A stretch of 64,000 nucleotides of DNA from Telluria mixta (GCF_029223865.1 NZ_CP119520.1:1612001-1676000); one strand, 5' to 3'. Counted from the stretch's first letter, positions 10,162 through 19,788 are shown. Notes: generated by a model not told the origin, from the letters alone. Program-made: numbers and translations.

Positions 10162-11010
10162 ATGCGCGACGACTTGCCTCCCCTTGACCGCGCGGCCGGC
10201 CCGACGGTGATGCGCAACCGCCGCTCGCCGTGGGACGTGCGCGGCGACCTGCGCCGCCGCAGCGCGCTCGCGCTGGCCGTCGCCGGCTTCGTGCTGCCGC
10301 TGGCGGCATGGATCGTCGTCTCGCTGAACGGCTGGGCCGATCCCGTGTTCCTGCCGCCGCCGTGGCAGGTACTGGCCCAGCTGGGCGAGTGGTACCGCGA
10401 CGGCGACCTGCTGGGCGACGTGATCGTCAGCATCGGCCGCGTGCTGGGCGGTTTCTGCGTGGCGGCCCTCGTCGCCGTGCCGCTCGGCGTGCTGGTCGGG
10501 ACGTATGCCCCGGTGCGCGCCTTCCTCGAGCCGCTGACGGAATTCACCCGCTACCTGCCCGCCGTCGCGTTCATCCCCCTGATCATGCTGTGGGTCGGCA
10601 TCGAGGAGAGCGCCAAGGTCGCGGTGATCTGGGTCGGCGTGTTCTTCCAGATGCTGCTGCTCGTCGCCGCCGACGTGGCACGCGTGCCGGACGCACCGAT
10701 CGAAGCGGCGCGCACGATGGGCGCGACCAACGAGGAGATCATCAAGTACGTGCTGATCCCGGCCGCGCGTCCCGCGATCCTGACCACGTTGCGGGGAGCG
10801 ATGTGCCTGGCGTGGACGTACCTCGTCGTGGCCGAACTGGTGGCCGCGAACTCGGGCCTCGGCTACGCAATCCTGAAGGCGCAGCGCTTCCTGCAGACCG
10901 ACAAGATCTTCGCCGGCATCCTGCTGATCGGCCTCGTGGGCCTGCTCACGGACCAGGCGTTCCGCTGGCTGCACAAGCGCTGCTTTCCCTGGCATCACCT
11001 GCGAGGCTGA
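10162..11010 (+). CDS. ABC importer permease, guanidine operon
   Basis: 282 residues, SsuC/TauC-type inner-membrane permease (BPD_transp_1). It has about six hydrophobic segments, beginning around residue 33 (SALALAVAGFVLPLAAWIV), and the EAA loop APIEAARTMGATNEEIIKYVLIP that contacts the ATPase. It pairs with the binding protein just upstream and the ATPase 3 bases downstream. The substrate is inferred from the riboswitch and the carboxylase genes. Confidence 0.92.
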   Translation: MRDDLPPLDRAAGPTVMRNRRSPWDVRGDLRRRSALALAVAGFVLPLAAWIVVSLNGWADPVFLPPPWQVLAQLGEWYRDGDLLGDVIVSIGRVLGGFCVAALVAVPLGVLVGTYAPVRAFLEPLTEFTRYLPAVAFIPLIMLWVGIEESAKVAVIWVGVFFQMLLLVAADVARVPDAPIEAARTMGATNEEIIKYVLIPAARPAILTTLRGAMCLAWTYLVVAELVAANSGLGYAILKAQRFLQTDKIFAGILLIGLVGLLTDQAFRWLHKRCFPWHHLRG

Positions 11011-11013
11011 AAC

Positions 11014-11847
11014 ATGACACCCAAGATTGCCGTACGCGGCCTCTATAAACACTATGGCCGCGGGACCCGGCGCACGCTGGCGCTGCAGCACGTGGACCTC
11101 GACATCGCCGCCGGCGAATTCGTGACCCTGGTCGGCGCGTCCGGCTGCGGCAAGTCCACCTTGCTGCGCACGATCTGCGGCCTGGAGGAATACGAACAAG
11201 GCAGCATCGTCTGCAACGGCCGCGACGTCGACGGCCCCGGCGCCGACCGCGCCATGGTCTTCCAGAGCTACAGCCTGTACCCGTGGCTGACGGTGAAGGA
11301 CAACATCCGCTTCTGCCGCCGCCTCGCGCACCACGCCGCCGCGACCTCCAGCGACGTCGAAATCGCATCCGGCCGCGCCGACGCGCTGATCGGCCTGATG
11401 GGCCTTGCGCACGTGGCGCATGCGTATCCGGCGGAACTCTCGGGCGGCATGCAGCAGCGCGTGGCGATCGCGCGGGCGCTGATGGCGCGGCCCGACGTGC
11501 TGCTGATGGACGAGCCGTTCGGCGCGCTGGACGCGCAGACGCGTGAAGTGATGCACGACCTGATCCGCCACGTCCACCATCTGGAGAAGACGACCATCGT
11601 GTTCGTCACGCACGACGTCGAGGAAGCGATCTACCTGGGCGAGCGCGTCGTCGTGATGGCGCCGCGTCCGGGGCGCATCGATTCGATCGTCGACGTGCCG
11701 TTCGACGCCCGGCGCCACCAGGACCTCAAATTGGCGCCCGAATTCTCGGCCTTGAAACGCCGGATCCTGAACCGCATCCGCGAGACGTCCGGCGTCAAGA
11801 CCGACCTGGAACAGCTCGAAAAACTCACCCGTACCGCACAAGACTGA
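11014..11847 (+). CDS. ABC importer ATP-binding protein, guanidine operon
   Basis: 277 residues, SsuB/TauB-type ATPase. Walker [12 protein letters not shown] (about residues 43-53), Q-loop [13 protein letters not shown], signature [15 protein letters not shown], Walker [13 protein letters not shown] and the switch histidine in [10 protein letters not shown] are all intact. It completes a three-gene importer, with 10 bases to the next gene, a DUF1989 protein. Cytoplasmic, docked on the permease. Confidence 0.95.
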   Translation: MTPKIAVRGLYKHYGRGTRRTLALQHVDLDIAAGEFVTLVGASGCGKSTLLRTICGLEEYEQGSIVCNGRDVDGPGADRAMVFQSYSLYPWLTVKDNIRFCRRLAHHAAATSSDVEIASGRADALIGLMGLAHVAHAYPAELSGGMQQRVAIARALMARPDVLLMDEPFGALDAQTREVMHDLIRHVHHLEKTTIVFVTHDVEEAIYLGERVVVMAPRPGRIDSIVDVPFDARRHQDLKLAPEFSALKRRILNRIRETSGVKTDLEQLEKLTRTAQD

Positions 11848-11857
11848 CGGAGGCACC

Positions 11858-12613
11858 ATGCAGCTCACCGAACAAACCAATGAACTGGCACCGGACCTGG
11901 ACCCGGCCCGCGTGCTGTGGACCGAACGCTTCCCCGGTGGCGCGCACTGGTCCTATCGCGTCCGGCGCGGCACCACGCTGCGCTTCATCGCGGCGGAAGC
12001 CGGCGCCAACGCCTCCGTGCTGCTGTATCGCGCCGACGAGCGCATGGAGCGCCTGAACCTGCCGGACACGCTGAAGGCCCAGCACACCGCGCACCTGACG
12101 GCGGGCCACGTGCTGTACTCGGACATGGGCCGCATTCTCGCCTCGATCCCGCGCGACACCGTGGGCTGGCACGACCCGCTGTGCGGCCTGTCGGACGCGG
12201 AAGGCATCGCGCGCCGCCACGGCGTCAAACGCTACCAGGAACACCGCAACGCGATGCACCGCAACGGCAAGGACAGCCTGCTCGTCGAGATGGGCAAGTG
12301 GGGCCTGGGCCTGCGCGACCTCGTGCCGAACGTGAACCTGTTTTCCAAAGTGGCCGTCGATGCGGACGGGCGCTTCCGCTTCGCCGAGAACCACGCGAAG
12401 GCCGGCGACTTCGTCGAGCTGCGCTTCGAGATGGACACGCTGGTGCTGGTCTCGACCGCGCCGCATCCGCTCGACCCGCGCCCCGAGTACGCGCCGGGCA
12501 AGGTCGCCATCGTCGCGTGGGATTCCGGCCCCGCCGGCAGCGACGACATCTGCCGCCTGTCGTGCCCGGAAAACGCCCGCGGCTACACCAACACCGAAAT
12601 GATCTACCGCTGA
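11858..12613 (+). CDS. Carboxyguanidine deiminase subunit (DUF1989, urea-carboxylase-associated protein)
   Basis: 251 residues of the DUF1989 family formerly named urea carboxylase-associated protein 2. Family features are WSYRVRRGTTLRFIAAE, DMGRILASIPRDTVGWHD, GLGLRDLVPNVNLFSKV and the C-terminal CRLSCPENARGYTNTEMIY. Published work on this pair, CgdAB, showed that it deiminates carboxyguanidine to allophanate in guanidine assimilation rather than acting on urea. The second subunit follows 10 bases later and the carboxylase after that. Which of the two is CgdA and which CgdB I cannot settle from sequence alone. Confidence 0.9.
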   Translation: MQLTEQTNELAPDLDPARVLWTERFPGGAHWSYRVRRGTTLRFIAAEAGANASVLLYRADERMERLNLPDTLKAQHTAHLTAGHVLYSDMGRILASIPRDTVGWHDPLCGLSDAEGIARRHGVKRYQEHRNAMHRNGKDSLLVEMGKWGLGLRDLVPNVNLFSKVAVDADGRFRFAENHAKAGDFVELRFEMDTLVLVSTAPHPLDPRPEYAPGKVAIVAWDSGPAGSDDICRLSCPENARGYTNTEMIYR

Positions 12614-12623
12614 GGAGACCGTC

Positions 12624-13271
12624 ATGCACACCCTGCGCGAAAGCCCGCTCGATCCCGCCGCCGCCCTCGCCATCCACGACCTGCCGGCGGGCGAGCCGTG
12701 GCTGCACGAAGTCAAACGCGGCCAGACGCTGCGCATCGTCGACCTGGAGGGCAACCAGGCCGTCGACACGATCTTCTACAACGCCGCCGACACGGCCGAG
12801 AGCTACAGCGTCACCGACACGCTGCAGCGCCAGGGCGGCATCTACCTGTCCGCCGGTTCCGTGCTGTATTCGAACCGCGGCCGGCCGATGTTGTCTATCG
12901 TGGCCGACACGTGCGGCCGCCACGACACCTTGGGCGGTGCCTGCGCGGCCGAGAGCAACACCGTGCGCTACGCGCTGCAAAAGAAATTCATGCACAGCTG
13001 CCGCGACAACTATCTGCTCGCCCTCGCCCGTGCGGACATCGGGATGGACAAGCGCGACCTCGTCCCCAACGTGAACTTCTTCATGAACGTGCCGGTGACG
13101 GAAGACGGCGGCCTGTCGTTCGAAGACGGCCTGTCCGCGCCGGGCAAGTACGTCGAGCTGCGCGCCGAGATGGACGTGCTGGTGCTCGTGTCGAACTGCC
13201 CGCAGCTGAACAACCCGTGCAATGCCTACAACCCCACCCCGGTCCGCTTCGTGATCTGGGATGCCGCCTGA
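12624..13271 (+). CDS. Carboxyguanidine deiminase subunit (DUF1989, second)
   Basis: 215 residues, paralogous to the preceding gene, of the type formerly named urea carboxylase-associated protein 1. It shares EVKRGQTLRIVDLEGNQAVD, LYSNRGRPMLSIVADTCGRHD, MDKRDLVPNVNFFMNVPV and a final CNAYNPTPVRFVIWD. Conserved Asp, His and Cys residues (DTCGRHDT, ADTA) are likely metal or catalytic positions. A GAGGAG site precedes the ATG. The two DUF1989 proteins form the heteromeric deiminase step between guanidine carboxylase and allophanate hydrolase. Confidence 0.9.
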   Translation: MHTLRESPLDPAAALAIHDLPAGEPWLHEVKRGQTLRIVDLEGNQAVDTIFYNAADTAESYSVTDTLQRQGGIYLSAGSVLYSNRGRPMLSIVADTCGRHDTLGGACAAESNTVRYALQKKFMHSCRDNYLLALARADIGMDKRDLVPNVNFFMNVPVTEDGGLSFEDGLSAPGKYVELRAEMDVLVLVSNCPQLNNPCNAYNPTPVRFVIWDAA

Positions 13272-13280
13272 AAGACCGCC

Positions 13281-16200
13281 ATGTTCGACAAGATCCTGAT
13301 CGCCAACCGCGGCGAAATCGCCTGCCGCGTGATCCGCACCGCGCGCCGCCTCGGCATGAAGACGGTGGCCATCTATTCCGAGGCCGACGTCGAATCGCTG
13401 CACGTGCGCCTGGCCGATGAAGCCGTGTGCGTGGGCCCGGCCGCGGCCAGCGAAAGCTATCTGTCGGCCGAACGCGTGCTCGCCGCGGCACGCCGCACCG
13501 GCGCGCAGGCGATCCACCCCGGCTACGGCTTCATGAGCGAGAACGCCGGCTTCGCGGAAGCGTGCGCGCAGGCGGGCATCGTGTTCGTCGGTCCGACGCC
13601 GCAGCAGATGCGCGACTTCGGCCTGAAGCACACGGCGCGCGAACTGGCGCAGCAGGCGGACGTGCCGCTGCTGCCGGGCACCGGCCTGCTGGACAGCGTC
13701 GAAGACGCGCTCGCGCAAGCGCACCGCATCGGCTATCCCGTCATGTTGAAAAGTACGGCGGGCGGCGGCGGCATCGGCATGCGCCTGTGCCGCGACGACG
13801 ACGAACTGGCCGGCGCCTACGCGTCCGTGCGCCACCTGTCCGAGAACAACTTCAAGAACAGCGGCATCTACCTGGAAAAATTCGTGCAGCGCGCGCGCCA
13901 CGTCGAAGTACAGATCTTCGGCGACGGCCGCGGCAACGTCGTGTCGCTGGGCGAGCGCGATTGCTCCGTCCAGCGCCGCAACCAGAAGGTGATCGAGGAA
14001 ACGCCCGCCCCCGGCCTGTCGGACGGCACGCGCCACGCGCTGGCCGCCACCGCCGTGCGCCTGGGCGCGTCGATCGGCTACCTGTCGGCCGGCACCGTCG
14101 AATACGTACTGGACGCCGACACGGGCGCGTTCTACTTCCTCGAAGTGAACACGCGCCTGCAGGTGGAACACGGCGTGACGGAAGAAGTGTTCGGCGTCGA
14201 CCTCGTCGAATGGATGATCCGCGCGGCCGCCGGCGAACTCACGCTGCCGGAGCAGGCGTCGCTCGTGCCGAACGGCCACGCGATGCAGCTGCGCGTGTAC
14301 GCGGAAGACCCGGCGCGCAACTTCCAACCCTGCTCCGGCGTACTGACGGCCGTCGAATTCGCGCCCGGCCTGCGCGTGGACACATGGGTCGAGCGCGGCG
14401 TCACCGTCAGCCCGTACTATGACCCGCTGCTGGCCAAGCTGATCGTCAAGTCGGACAGCCGCGAGGAATCGGTGGCCATGCTGGCAAACGCGCTCGAAAC
14501 GTCGCGCATCGACGGCATCGAGACCAATCTCGCCTACCTCGCGCGCATCCTGCGCTACGACGATTTCGTCGCCGGCCGCCAGATCACGCAGATGCTGGCC
14601 GCGATGGACTTCGCGCCGCAGACCGTGGAAGTGCTGGACGGCGGCATCCAGACTACGGTGCAGGATTATCCGGGCCGCCAGGGCCTGTGGGCCGTCGGCA
14701 TCCCGCCGTCCGGCCCGATGGACGCGTACGCACACCGCGTGGCGAACCACCTGCTCGACAACGACGCGGCGGCGCCCACGCTGGAGATGACCCTGCAGGG
14801 CGCCACCCTGCGTTTCAACTGCGCGTGCACGATCGCACTGGCCGGCGCCGACCTCGGCGCCAGCGTGTCGGGCACGGATGGCAAGCGCGAACTCGCCAAC
14901 TGGGGCGTGCACGCCATCGCCTCCGGCGAAACGCTGCGCTTTGCCGGCGTTCGCGGTGCAGGCGTGCGCGCCTATCTCGCGTTCGCGGGCGGCGTCGACG
15001 TGCCCGAATATCTCGGCAGCCGCGCCACGTTCACGCTGGGCCAGTTCGGCGGCCACGGCGGCCGCGCCGTGCGCGCGGGCGACATGCTCAAGCTGAAGCC
15101 CGTGCCGGCGCAGCCCCGCGCCATCGCACCCGCCGCGCTGCCCGCGTATGCGCACCACTGGGACATCGCCGTACACTACGGCCCGCACGGCGCGCCCGAC
15201 TTCTTCACGGACGACGACATCGCCATGTTCTTCGGTACGGACTGGCAGGTGCACTTCAATTCCAGCCGTACCGGCGTGCGCCTCGTCGGCCCCAAGCCGC
15301 GCTGGGCGCGCACGGACGGCGGCGAAGCGGGCCTGCACCCATCGAACATCCACGACAACGCCTACGCCATCGGCTCCATCGACTTCACCGGCGACATGCC
15401 CGTGATCCTCGGCCCGGACGGCCCGAGCCTGGGCGGCTTCGTGTGCCCCGCCGTGATCGTGTCCGCGGACCTGTGGAAGATGGGCCAGCTGAAGCCGGGC
15501 GACACGGTGCGCTTCCACCGCGTGTCCGTCGACGAGGCGGCGGCCCTGCGCGCGGCGCTGGAAGCCGTGTTCGAACGGACCGACGCGGTGCCCGTGTGGA
15601 CGCCGCCGGTGTCGACGTCAGGCCAGGCGCAGCCGGCCGTCGCGGGCGAAGCGGCGCTGCCGGACGGCACCCGGGTCGTGTTCCGCCGCGCCGGCGACGA
15701 CTACCTGCTGGTGGAATTCGGCGACCTCGCGCTGGACATCAACCTGCGCTTCCGCGTACATGCGCTGATGTGCGCGCTGGAAGAGGCGCGCCTCGATGGC
15801 GTCGTCGACCTCACACCGGGCATCCGTTCGCTGCAAGTCCACTTCGACCATCGCCGCCTGAGCGCGGCGCACCTGCTGGAACGGGTCGGCGCGCTGCTGG
15901 CGGCGCAGGGCCCCGTCGAGGACATGGTGGTCCCGTCGCGCATCGTGCACCTGCCGCTGGCCTGGAACGACACGCAGACACGTCTCGCGATCCAGAAGTA
16001 CGAGACGACCGTCCGCCCGGACGCGCCCTGGTGCCCCAGTAATATCGAGTTCATCCGCCGCATCAACGGCCTGGACTCCATCCGCGACGTGTACGACGTC
16101 GTGTTCAAGGCAAGCTACATGGTGCTGGGCCTGGGCGACGTCTACCTCGGCGCGCCCGTCGCGACGCCGGTCGATCCGCGCCACCGCCTCGTGACGACGA

Positions 16201-16889
16201 AGTACAACCCGGCGCGCACGTGGACACCGGAAAACGCCGTCGGCATCGGCGGCGCCTATCTGTGCGTGTACGGCATGGAAGGCCCGGGCGGCTACCAGTT
16301 CGTCGGCCGCACGGTGCAGATGTGGAACCGCTACCGCCAGACGGCCAGCTTCCGCGACGGCAAACCGTGGCTGCTGCGCTTCTTCGACCAGATCCGCTTC
16401 TACGAAGTGACGGAAGACCGCCTGCTCGAACACCGGCGCGACTTCCCGCTCGGCCGCTTCGACGTGCGCATCGAGGAGACCACGTTCTCGCTGGCCGACT
16501 ACAACGCGTTCCTCGCGCGCGAAGCGGATGCCATCGCCGCGTTCAAGACGCGCCAGCAGGCCGCGTTCGAAGCCGAGCGCGAACGCTGGCGCACGAGCGG
16601 CCAGGCCGAATGGGTCAGCGAGGAAGCCAGCAGCGACGCCGCGGAACTGGCCGATCTGCCCGATGGCAGCCAGTACCTGTCCGCCGTTGTCCCCGGCAGC
16701 GTGTGGAAGATCGTCGTGCCGGCCGGCGCCGCCGTGCGCGCGGGCGACACGCTGGCGATCTTCGAGTCGATGAAGATGGAAATCCCCGTCGTCGCCACCG
16801 CCGACGGCGTGCTGAACGAATGGCTCGTCGCCGAGGGCAAGCCCGTCGCCGCCGGCCAGCGCATCGCCGTCTTCACTCCCGCTTCCTGA
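13281..16889 (+). CDS. Guanidine carboxylase (urea carboxylase family, biotin-dependent)
   Basis: 1202 residues. Order of domains: biotin carboxylase (about 1-450; FDKILIANRGEIACRVIRTAR, STAGGGGIGMR, EVNTRLQVEHGVTE), then the carboxyltransferase halves related to KipA and KipI (about 455-780 and 790-1010), a linker region, and a C-terminal biotinyl domain with the lysine in ESMKMEIPV (about residue 1168). It attaches CO2 to the substrate using ATP and biotin. Annotated families call this urea carboxylase, but the guanidine-I riboswitch, the DUF1989 pair and the lack of urea-specific genes point to guanidine as the true substrate. The specificity is inferred from context and from published work on such operons. 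Confidence 0.93.
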   Translation: MFDKILIANRGEIACRVIRTARRLGMKTVAIYSEADVESLHVRLADEAVCVGPAAASESYLSAERVLAAARRTGAQAIHPGYGFMSENAGFAEACAQAGIVFVGPTPQQMRDFGLKHTARELAQQADVPLLPGTGLLDSVEDALAQAHRIGYPVMLKSTAGGGGIGMRLCRDDDELAGAYASVRHLSENNFKNSGIYLEKFVQRARHVEVQIFGDGRGNVVSLGERDCSVQRRNQKVIEETPAPGLSDGTRHALAATAVRLGASIGYLSAGTVEYVLDADTGAFYFLEVNTRLQVEHGVTEEVFGVDLVEWMIRAAAGELTLPEQASLVPNGHAMQLRVYAEDPARNFQPCSGVLTAVEFAPGLRVDTWVERGVTVSPYYDPLLAKLIVKSDSREESVAMLANALETSRIDGIETNLAYLARILRYDDFVAGRQITQMLAAMDFAPQTVEVLDGGIQTTVQDYPGRQGLWAVGIPPSGPMDAYAHRVANHLLDNDAAAPTLEMTLQGATLRFNCACTIALAGADLGASVSGTDGKRELANWGVHAIASGETLRFAGVRGAGVRAYLAFAGGVDVPEYLGSRATFTLGQFGGHGGRAVRAGDMLKLKPVPAQPRAIAPAALPAYAHHWDIAVHYGPHGAPDFFTDDDIAMFFGTDWQVHFNSSRTGVRLVGPKPRWARTDGGEAGLHPSNIHDNAYAIGSIDFTGDMPVILGPDGPSLGGFVCPAVIVSADLWKMGQLKPGDTVRFHRVSVDEAAALRAALEAVFERTDAVPVWTPPVSTSGQAQPAVAGEAALPDGTRVVFRRAGDDYLLVEFGDLALDINLRFRVHALMCALEEARLDGVVDLTPGIRSLQVHFDHRRLSAAHLLERVGALLAAQGPVEDMVVPSRIVHLPLAWNDTQTRLAIQKYETTVRPDAPWCPSNIEFIRRINGLDSIRDVYDVVFKASYMVLGLGDVYLGAPVATPVDPRHRLVTTKYNPARTWTPENAVGIGGAYLCVYGMEGPGGYQFVGRTVQMWNRYRQTASFRDGKPWLLRFFDQIRFYEVTEDRLLEHRRDFPLGRFDVRIEETTFSLADYNAFLAREADAIAAFKTRQQAAFEAERERWRTSGQAEWVSEEASSDAAELADLPDGSQYLSAVVPGSVWKIVVPAGAAVRAGDTLAIFESMKMEIPVVATADGVLNEWLVAEGKPVAAGQRIAVFTPAS

Positions 16890-16920
16890 ATCCGTATCCC
16901 ATCCAAACAAGGAGTCCCGC

Positions 16921-17790
16921 ATGCACGACAAGAAGATCATTCTCGCCATTGCCACCCTGCTGCTTACTGGCGCCGCTCATGCCGACGACGCGCCCGCGTT
17001 CACCGGCCACGTCGACCTGGTCAGCAAATATATCCTGCGCGGCGTCAGCTCGACCTATGGACCCGGCCTGCCGGGCCTGGGCAACGCCGGCGCGGACGCA
17101 CCCGAGTCGGACCAGCCCGCGCTGCAATGGGGCGTGGACTGGAACGATCCGTCCGGCTTCTTCCTCGGCTACTGGGCGTCGCAGATCAACTACTCGTACA
17201 AGCGCCTGGGCGAGTCGTATGCCGATCGCAGCATCGCCGACTTCCAGCACAAGAAATCGATCGAGAACGACTTCTACGGCGGCTACAACGGCAAGGTGGG
17301 CGAATTCGGCTACACGGTCGGCCTGACCGGCTATTACTACGTCAACGGCGAACACGCCAACGCGTTCGAAACCAAGCTGGGGGCCAGCTACGGCCCGTTC
17401 AGCGTGACGGCGCAGACGCTGCTCAAGGACGTCGTGTGGGGCAACCAGGGCGACACCTACTGGACGCTCGCCGCGAGCCAGCCGCTCCCGCACGACATCA
17501 CCCTCTCCGCCACGCTGGGCTTCTACACGTACCACAAGGAAGGCCGCTACCTGGGCACGATCGACACGCTGACCGGCACGCGCTGCGCGGCCGGCACGAG
17601 CTTCATCGTCAACGGCTGCTTCGCCGGCGGCGCGCCGTCGTCCGGTGGCTGGCGCCATCTGACGATCGGCTTCACGCAGCCGCTCGGCGCCGGCTTCACG
17701 TGGGGCCTGCAAGGACTCGTGGGCGGCGACAACCGCTACGGCGTCAAGCAGGGCAACCGCCTGCTGGCCACCCTCAGCTACGGCTTCTGA
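16921..17790 (+). CDS. TorF-like outer-membrane porin in the guanidine operon
   Basis: 289 residues with a signal peptide (KKIILAIATLLLTGAAHA). It starts mature with the FTGHVDLVSKYILRGVS pattern of the TorF/TIGR02001 putative porin family and contains alternating aromatic beta-strand stretches ending LLATLSYGF, a C-terminal aromatic residue as in outer-membrane barrels. AAGGAG precedes the ATG. It sits between the carboxylase and allophanate hydrolase, spaced 31 and 19 bases, so it is part of the operon. A role in guanidinium entry across the outer membrane is inferred from position only. Confidence 0.8.
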   Translation: MHDKKIILAIATLLLTGAAHADDAPAFTGHVDLVSKYILRGVSSTYGPGLPGLGNAGADAPESDQPALQWGVDWNDPSGFFLGYWASQINYSYKRLGESYADRSIADFQHKKSIENDFYGGYNGKVGEFGYTVGLTGYYYVNGEHANAFETKLGASYGPFSVTAQTLLKDVVWGNQGDTYWTLAASQPLPHDITLSATLGFYTYHKEGRYLGTIDTLTGTRCAAGTSFIVNGCFAGGAPSSGGWRHLTIGFTQPLGAGFTWGLQGLVGGDNRYGVKQGNRLLATLSYGF

Positions 17791-17809
17791 CCATTCTTCG
17801 GGAGACATC

Positions 17810-19582
17810 ATGACGATCGCCGACATCCACGCCGCCTATCTGAGCGGCACGTCCACGCCCAGCCACCACATCGAGGACGTGCTGGCCCGCATCGCCGCGG
17901 CGGACCGCCCCGAGATCTGGATCCACCGCGCCGACGCATCCGACCTGCTGGCGCAGGCCCGCGCGCAGGACGCCGTGCTGGCGGCGGACGGCGCCGCCGC
18001 GCTGGACCGCCTGCCGCTGCTGGGCATTCCGTTCGCCGTCAAAGACAACATCGACGTGGCCGGCATGCCTACCACGGCCGCCTGTCCCGCCTTCGCGTAC
18101 GTGCCGGACGCCTCCGCACCGGTGGTGCAGAAGCTCGTCGCGGCGGGGGCGCTGCTGGTCGGGAAGACGAACCTGGACCAGTTCGCGACGGGCCTCGTCG
18201 GCACGCGCTCGCCGTACGGCGCCGTGAGGAACGCGATCGACCCGGACTATGTGTCGGGCGGTTCCAGCTCCGGCTCGGCCGTCGCCGTGGCGCTGGGGAT
18301 GGCCGCCTTCGCGCTCGGCACAGATACCGCAGGCTCCGGCCGCGTGCCCGCAGGCCTGAACGGCATCGTCGGCCTCAAGCCCACGCGTGGCCTGCTCTCG
18401 ACGCGCGGCGTCGTGCCGGCCTGCCGCACGCTCGATTGCGTGTCCGTGTTCGCGGCCGACGTGGCCGACGCGTGGAAGGTGGTGCAGGCCGCGGCCGGGT
18501 ACGATGCCGCCGATCCTTACTCGCGTACGATCCCGATGCGGGGCGTGCGCCGGCGCGGCTATCGCATTGCCGTGCCCGCGCAACTGGAATTCTTCGGCGA
18601 CGCCGCCGCGAAAGCCGCGTTCGAAGCGACGCTCGCGCGCCTGCGCGACCTGCCCGGCTGCACCTTCGGCACCGTCGACTATGCGCCGTTCCGCGACGCC
18701 GCCGCCCTGCTCTACCAGGGCCCGTGGGTCGCCGAGCGCCATGCTGCCGTCGGCGCCTTCATCGACGCGCAGCCGGATGCCGCGCATCCCGTGGTGGCCG
18801 GCATCATCGGGCAAGCGCAGGAGTACGACGCGACCGCTGCGTTCCAGGGCCACTACCGGCTGGCGGCGCTGCGCCGCGCGGCCGAGGAAGCGCTGGCGGA
18901 CTACGATATCCTGCTCGTGCCGACGACGCCGACCATGCCGCGCATCGCCGACGTGCTGGAACGCCCCGTGGAACTGAATTCGCAGCTGGGGTATTACACG
19001 AACTTCGTGAACTTCTTCGACATGGCCGCGCTGGCCGTGCCAGGGGTTGCCCGTGCGGACGGCCTGCCGGCGGGCGTCACGCTGATCGGCGCCGCCGGCA
19101 GCGACCACCTGCTGGCGACGGCCGCCGCAGCGCTGCTCGGCGGCGCGGATGCCGACGCGCTGGCCGCCGATCCGCTGCCGTTCGTCGAGCCCACGGTGCG
19201 GGTCGCGGTCGTCGGCGCGCACCTGGCGGGCCAACCGCTGAACTGGCAACTGCTGGAACGGGGCGCGCGCAAGGTGGCGGCCACGCACACGGCGCCGCAC
19301 TACCGCCTGTATGCGCTGCCGGGCACGACGCCACCGAAGCCGGGGCTCGCACGGGTCGAACGCGACGGCACGGCGATCGAGGTCGAAGTGTGGGAACTGC
19401 CGCTGCGCCGTTTCGGCGAATTCGTGGCCGAGATCCCGGCGCCGCTGGGCATCGGCTCGCTCGAACTGGCGGGCGGCAGCCGGGTCAAGGGTTTCATCTG
19501 CGAACCGGCCGCCATCGCCAATGCCACGGACATCAGCGTGTTCGGCGGGTGGCGCGCATACCTGTCACGCCGGTCGGCTTGA
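17810..19582 (+). CDS. atzF: Allophanate hydrolase
   Basis: 590 residues. The N-terminal amidase-signature domain has the catalytic Lys in IPFAVKDNIDVAG, the cis-Ser and nucleophile Ser in GGSSSGSAVAVALG and GTDTAGSGRVPAGLNGIVG, and a typical allophanate-hydrolase C-terminal domain (about 470-590, ending SVFGGWRAYL). It hydrolyses allophanate to two ammonia and two CO2, the last step of guanidine or urea assimilation by the carboxylase route. GGGAGACATC precedes the ATG. It is the last gene of the riboswitch-controlled operon; a palindromic repeat begins 4 bases after the stop. Confidence 0.95.
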   Translation: MTIADIHAAYLSGTSTPSHHIEDVLARIAAADRPEIWIHRADASDLLAQARAQDAVLAADGAAALDRLPLLGIPFAVKDNIDVAGMPTTAACPAFAYVPDASAPVVQKLVAAGALLVGKTNLDQFATGLVGTRSPYGAVRNAIDPDYVSGGSSSGSAVAVALGMAAFALGTDTAGSGRVPAGLNGIVGLKPTRGLLSTRGVVPACRTLDCVSVFAADVADAWKVVQAAAGYDAADPYSRTIPMRGVRRRGYRIAVPAQLEFFGDAAAKAAFEATLARLRDLPGCTFGTVDYAPFRDAAALLYQGPWVAERHAAVGAFIDAQPDAAHPVVAGIIGQAQEYDATAAFQGHYRLAALRRAAEEALADYDILLVPTTPTMPRIADVLERPVELNSQLGYYTNFVNFFDMAALAVPGVARADGLPAGVTLIGAAGSDHLLATAAAALLGGADADALAADPLPFVEPTVRVAVVGAHLAGQPLNWQLLERGARKVAATHTAPHYRLYALPGTTPPKPGLARVERDGTAIEVEVWELPLRRFGEFVAEIPAPLGIGSLELAGGSRVKGFICEPAAIANATDISVFGGWRAYLSRRSA

Positions 19583-19586
19583 ACAC

Positions 19587-19638
19587 CGGGGTCAGAGCCC
19601 GATTTTTGGAAATTTCCCAAATTCGGGCTCTGACCCCG
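19587..19638. repeat. GGGGTCAGAGCCC palindromic repeat, copy 2
   Basis: Perfect 16-bp inverted repeat, cggggtcagagcccga (19587-19602) and tcgggctctgaccccg (19623-19638), with a 20-base loop. It follows the allophanate hydrolase stop directly and may end that transcript. Confidence 0.85.
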
Positions 19639-19684
19639 AATTTACCGCGCCACGTCACCACGCTCCTTTCCAGACATCAAGACC

Positions 19685-19726
19685 GTCCGCACTGTCCGTC
19701 CATGCCGGCCCCGGACAGTCGCGGAC
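19685..19726. promoter_or_regulatory. Dyad upstream activator site of the exporter operon
   Basis: Arms gtccgcactgtccg (19685-19698) and cggacagtcgcggac (19712-19726) form a near-perfect inverted repeat with one extra base in the right arm. An extra TGTCCG half site lies at 19740-19745. The dyad is centred about 94 bases before the start expected from the sigma-54 promoter at 19773-19788, as for an NtrC-type enhancer. The right arm recurs exactly, in reverse complement, at 44311-44325. Binding by the regulator at 24418-25752 is proposed. Confidence 0.6.
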
Positions 19727-19772
19727 GCAACCGTGCCGCTGTCCGCACCAATGAAATCAATGACTTAGCGGC

Positions 19773-19788
19773 TGGCATGGATCATGCA
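19773..19788 (+). promoter_or_regulatory. Sigma-54 promoter of the ABC exporter operon
   Basis: TGGCATGGATCATGCA fits TGGCACG-N4-TTGCA with two mismatches and the exact ten-base GG-GC spacing. The start would fall near 19799, 23 bases before the first start codon. The operon contains an NtrC-family regulator with a sigma-54-contacting loop. Confidence 0.6.

Noticed and set aside
11858..13271. Urea metabolism as the role of the DUF1989 pair
   Set aside because: The guanidine-I riboswitch and published CgdAB function point to carboxyguanidine; no urea-specific gene is nearby.
9001..16955. Long minus-strand open frames opposite the guanidine operon (about 960, 1100 and 445 codons)
   Set aside because: They lie opposite genes with clear motifs and contain only Arg/Gly/Ala/His-rich sequence without recognisable domains.
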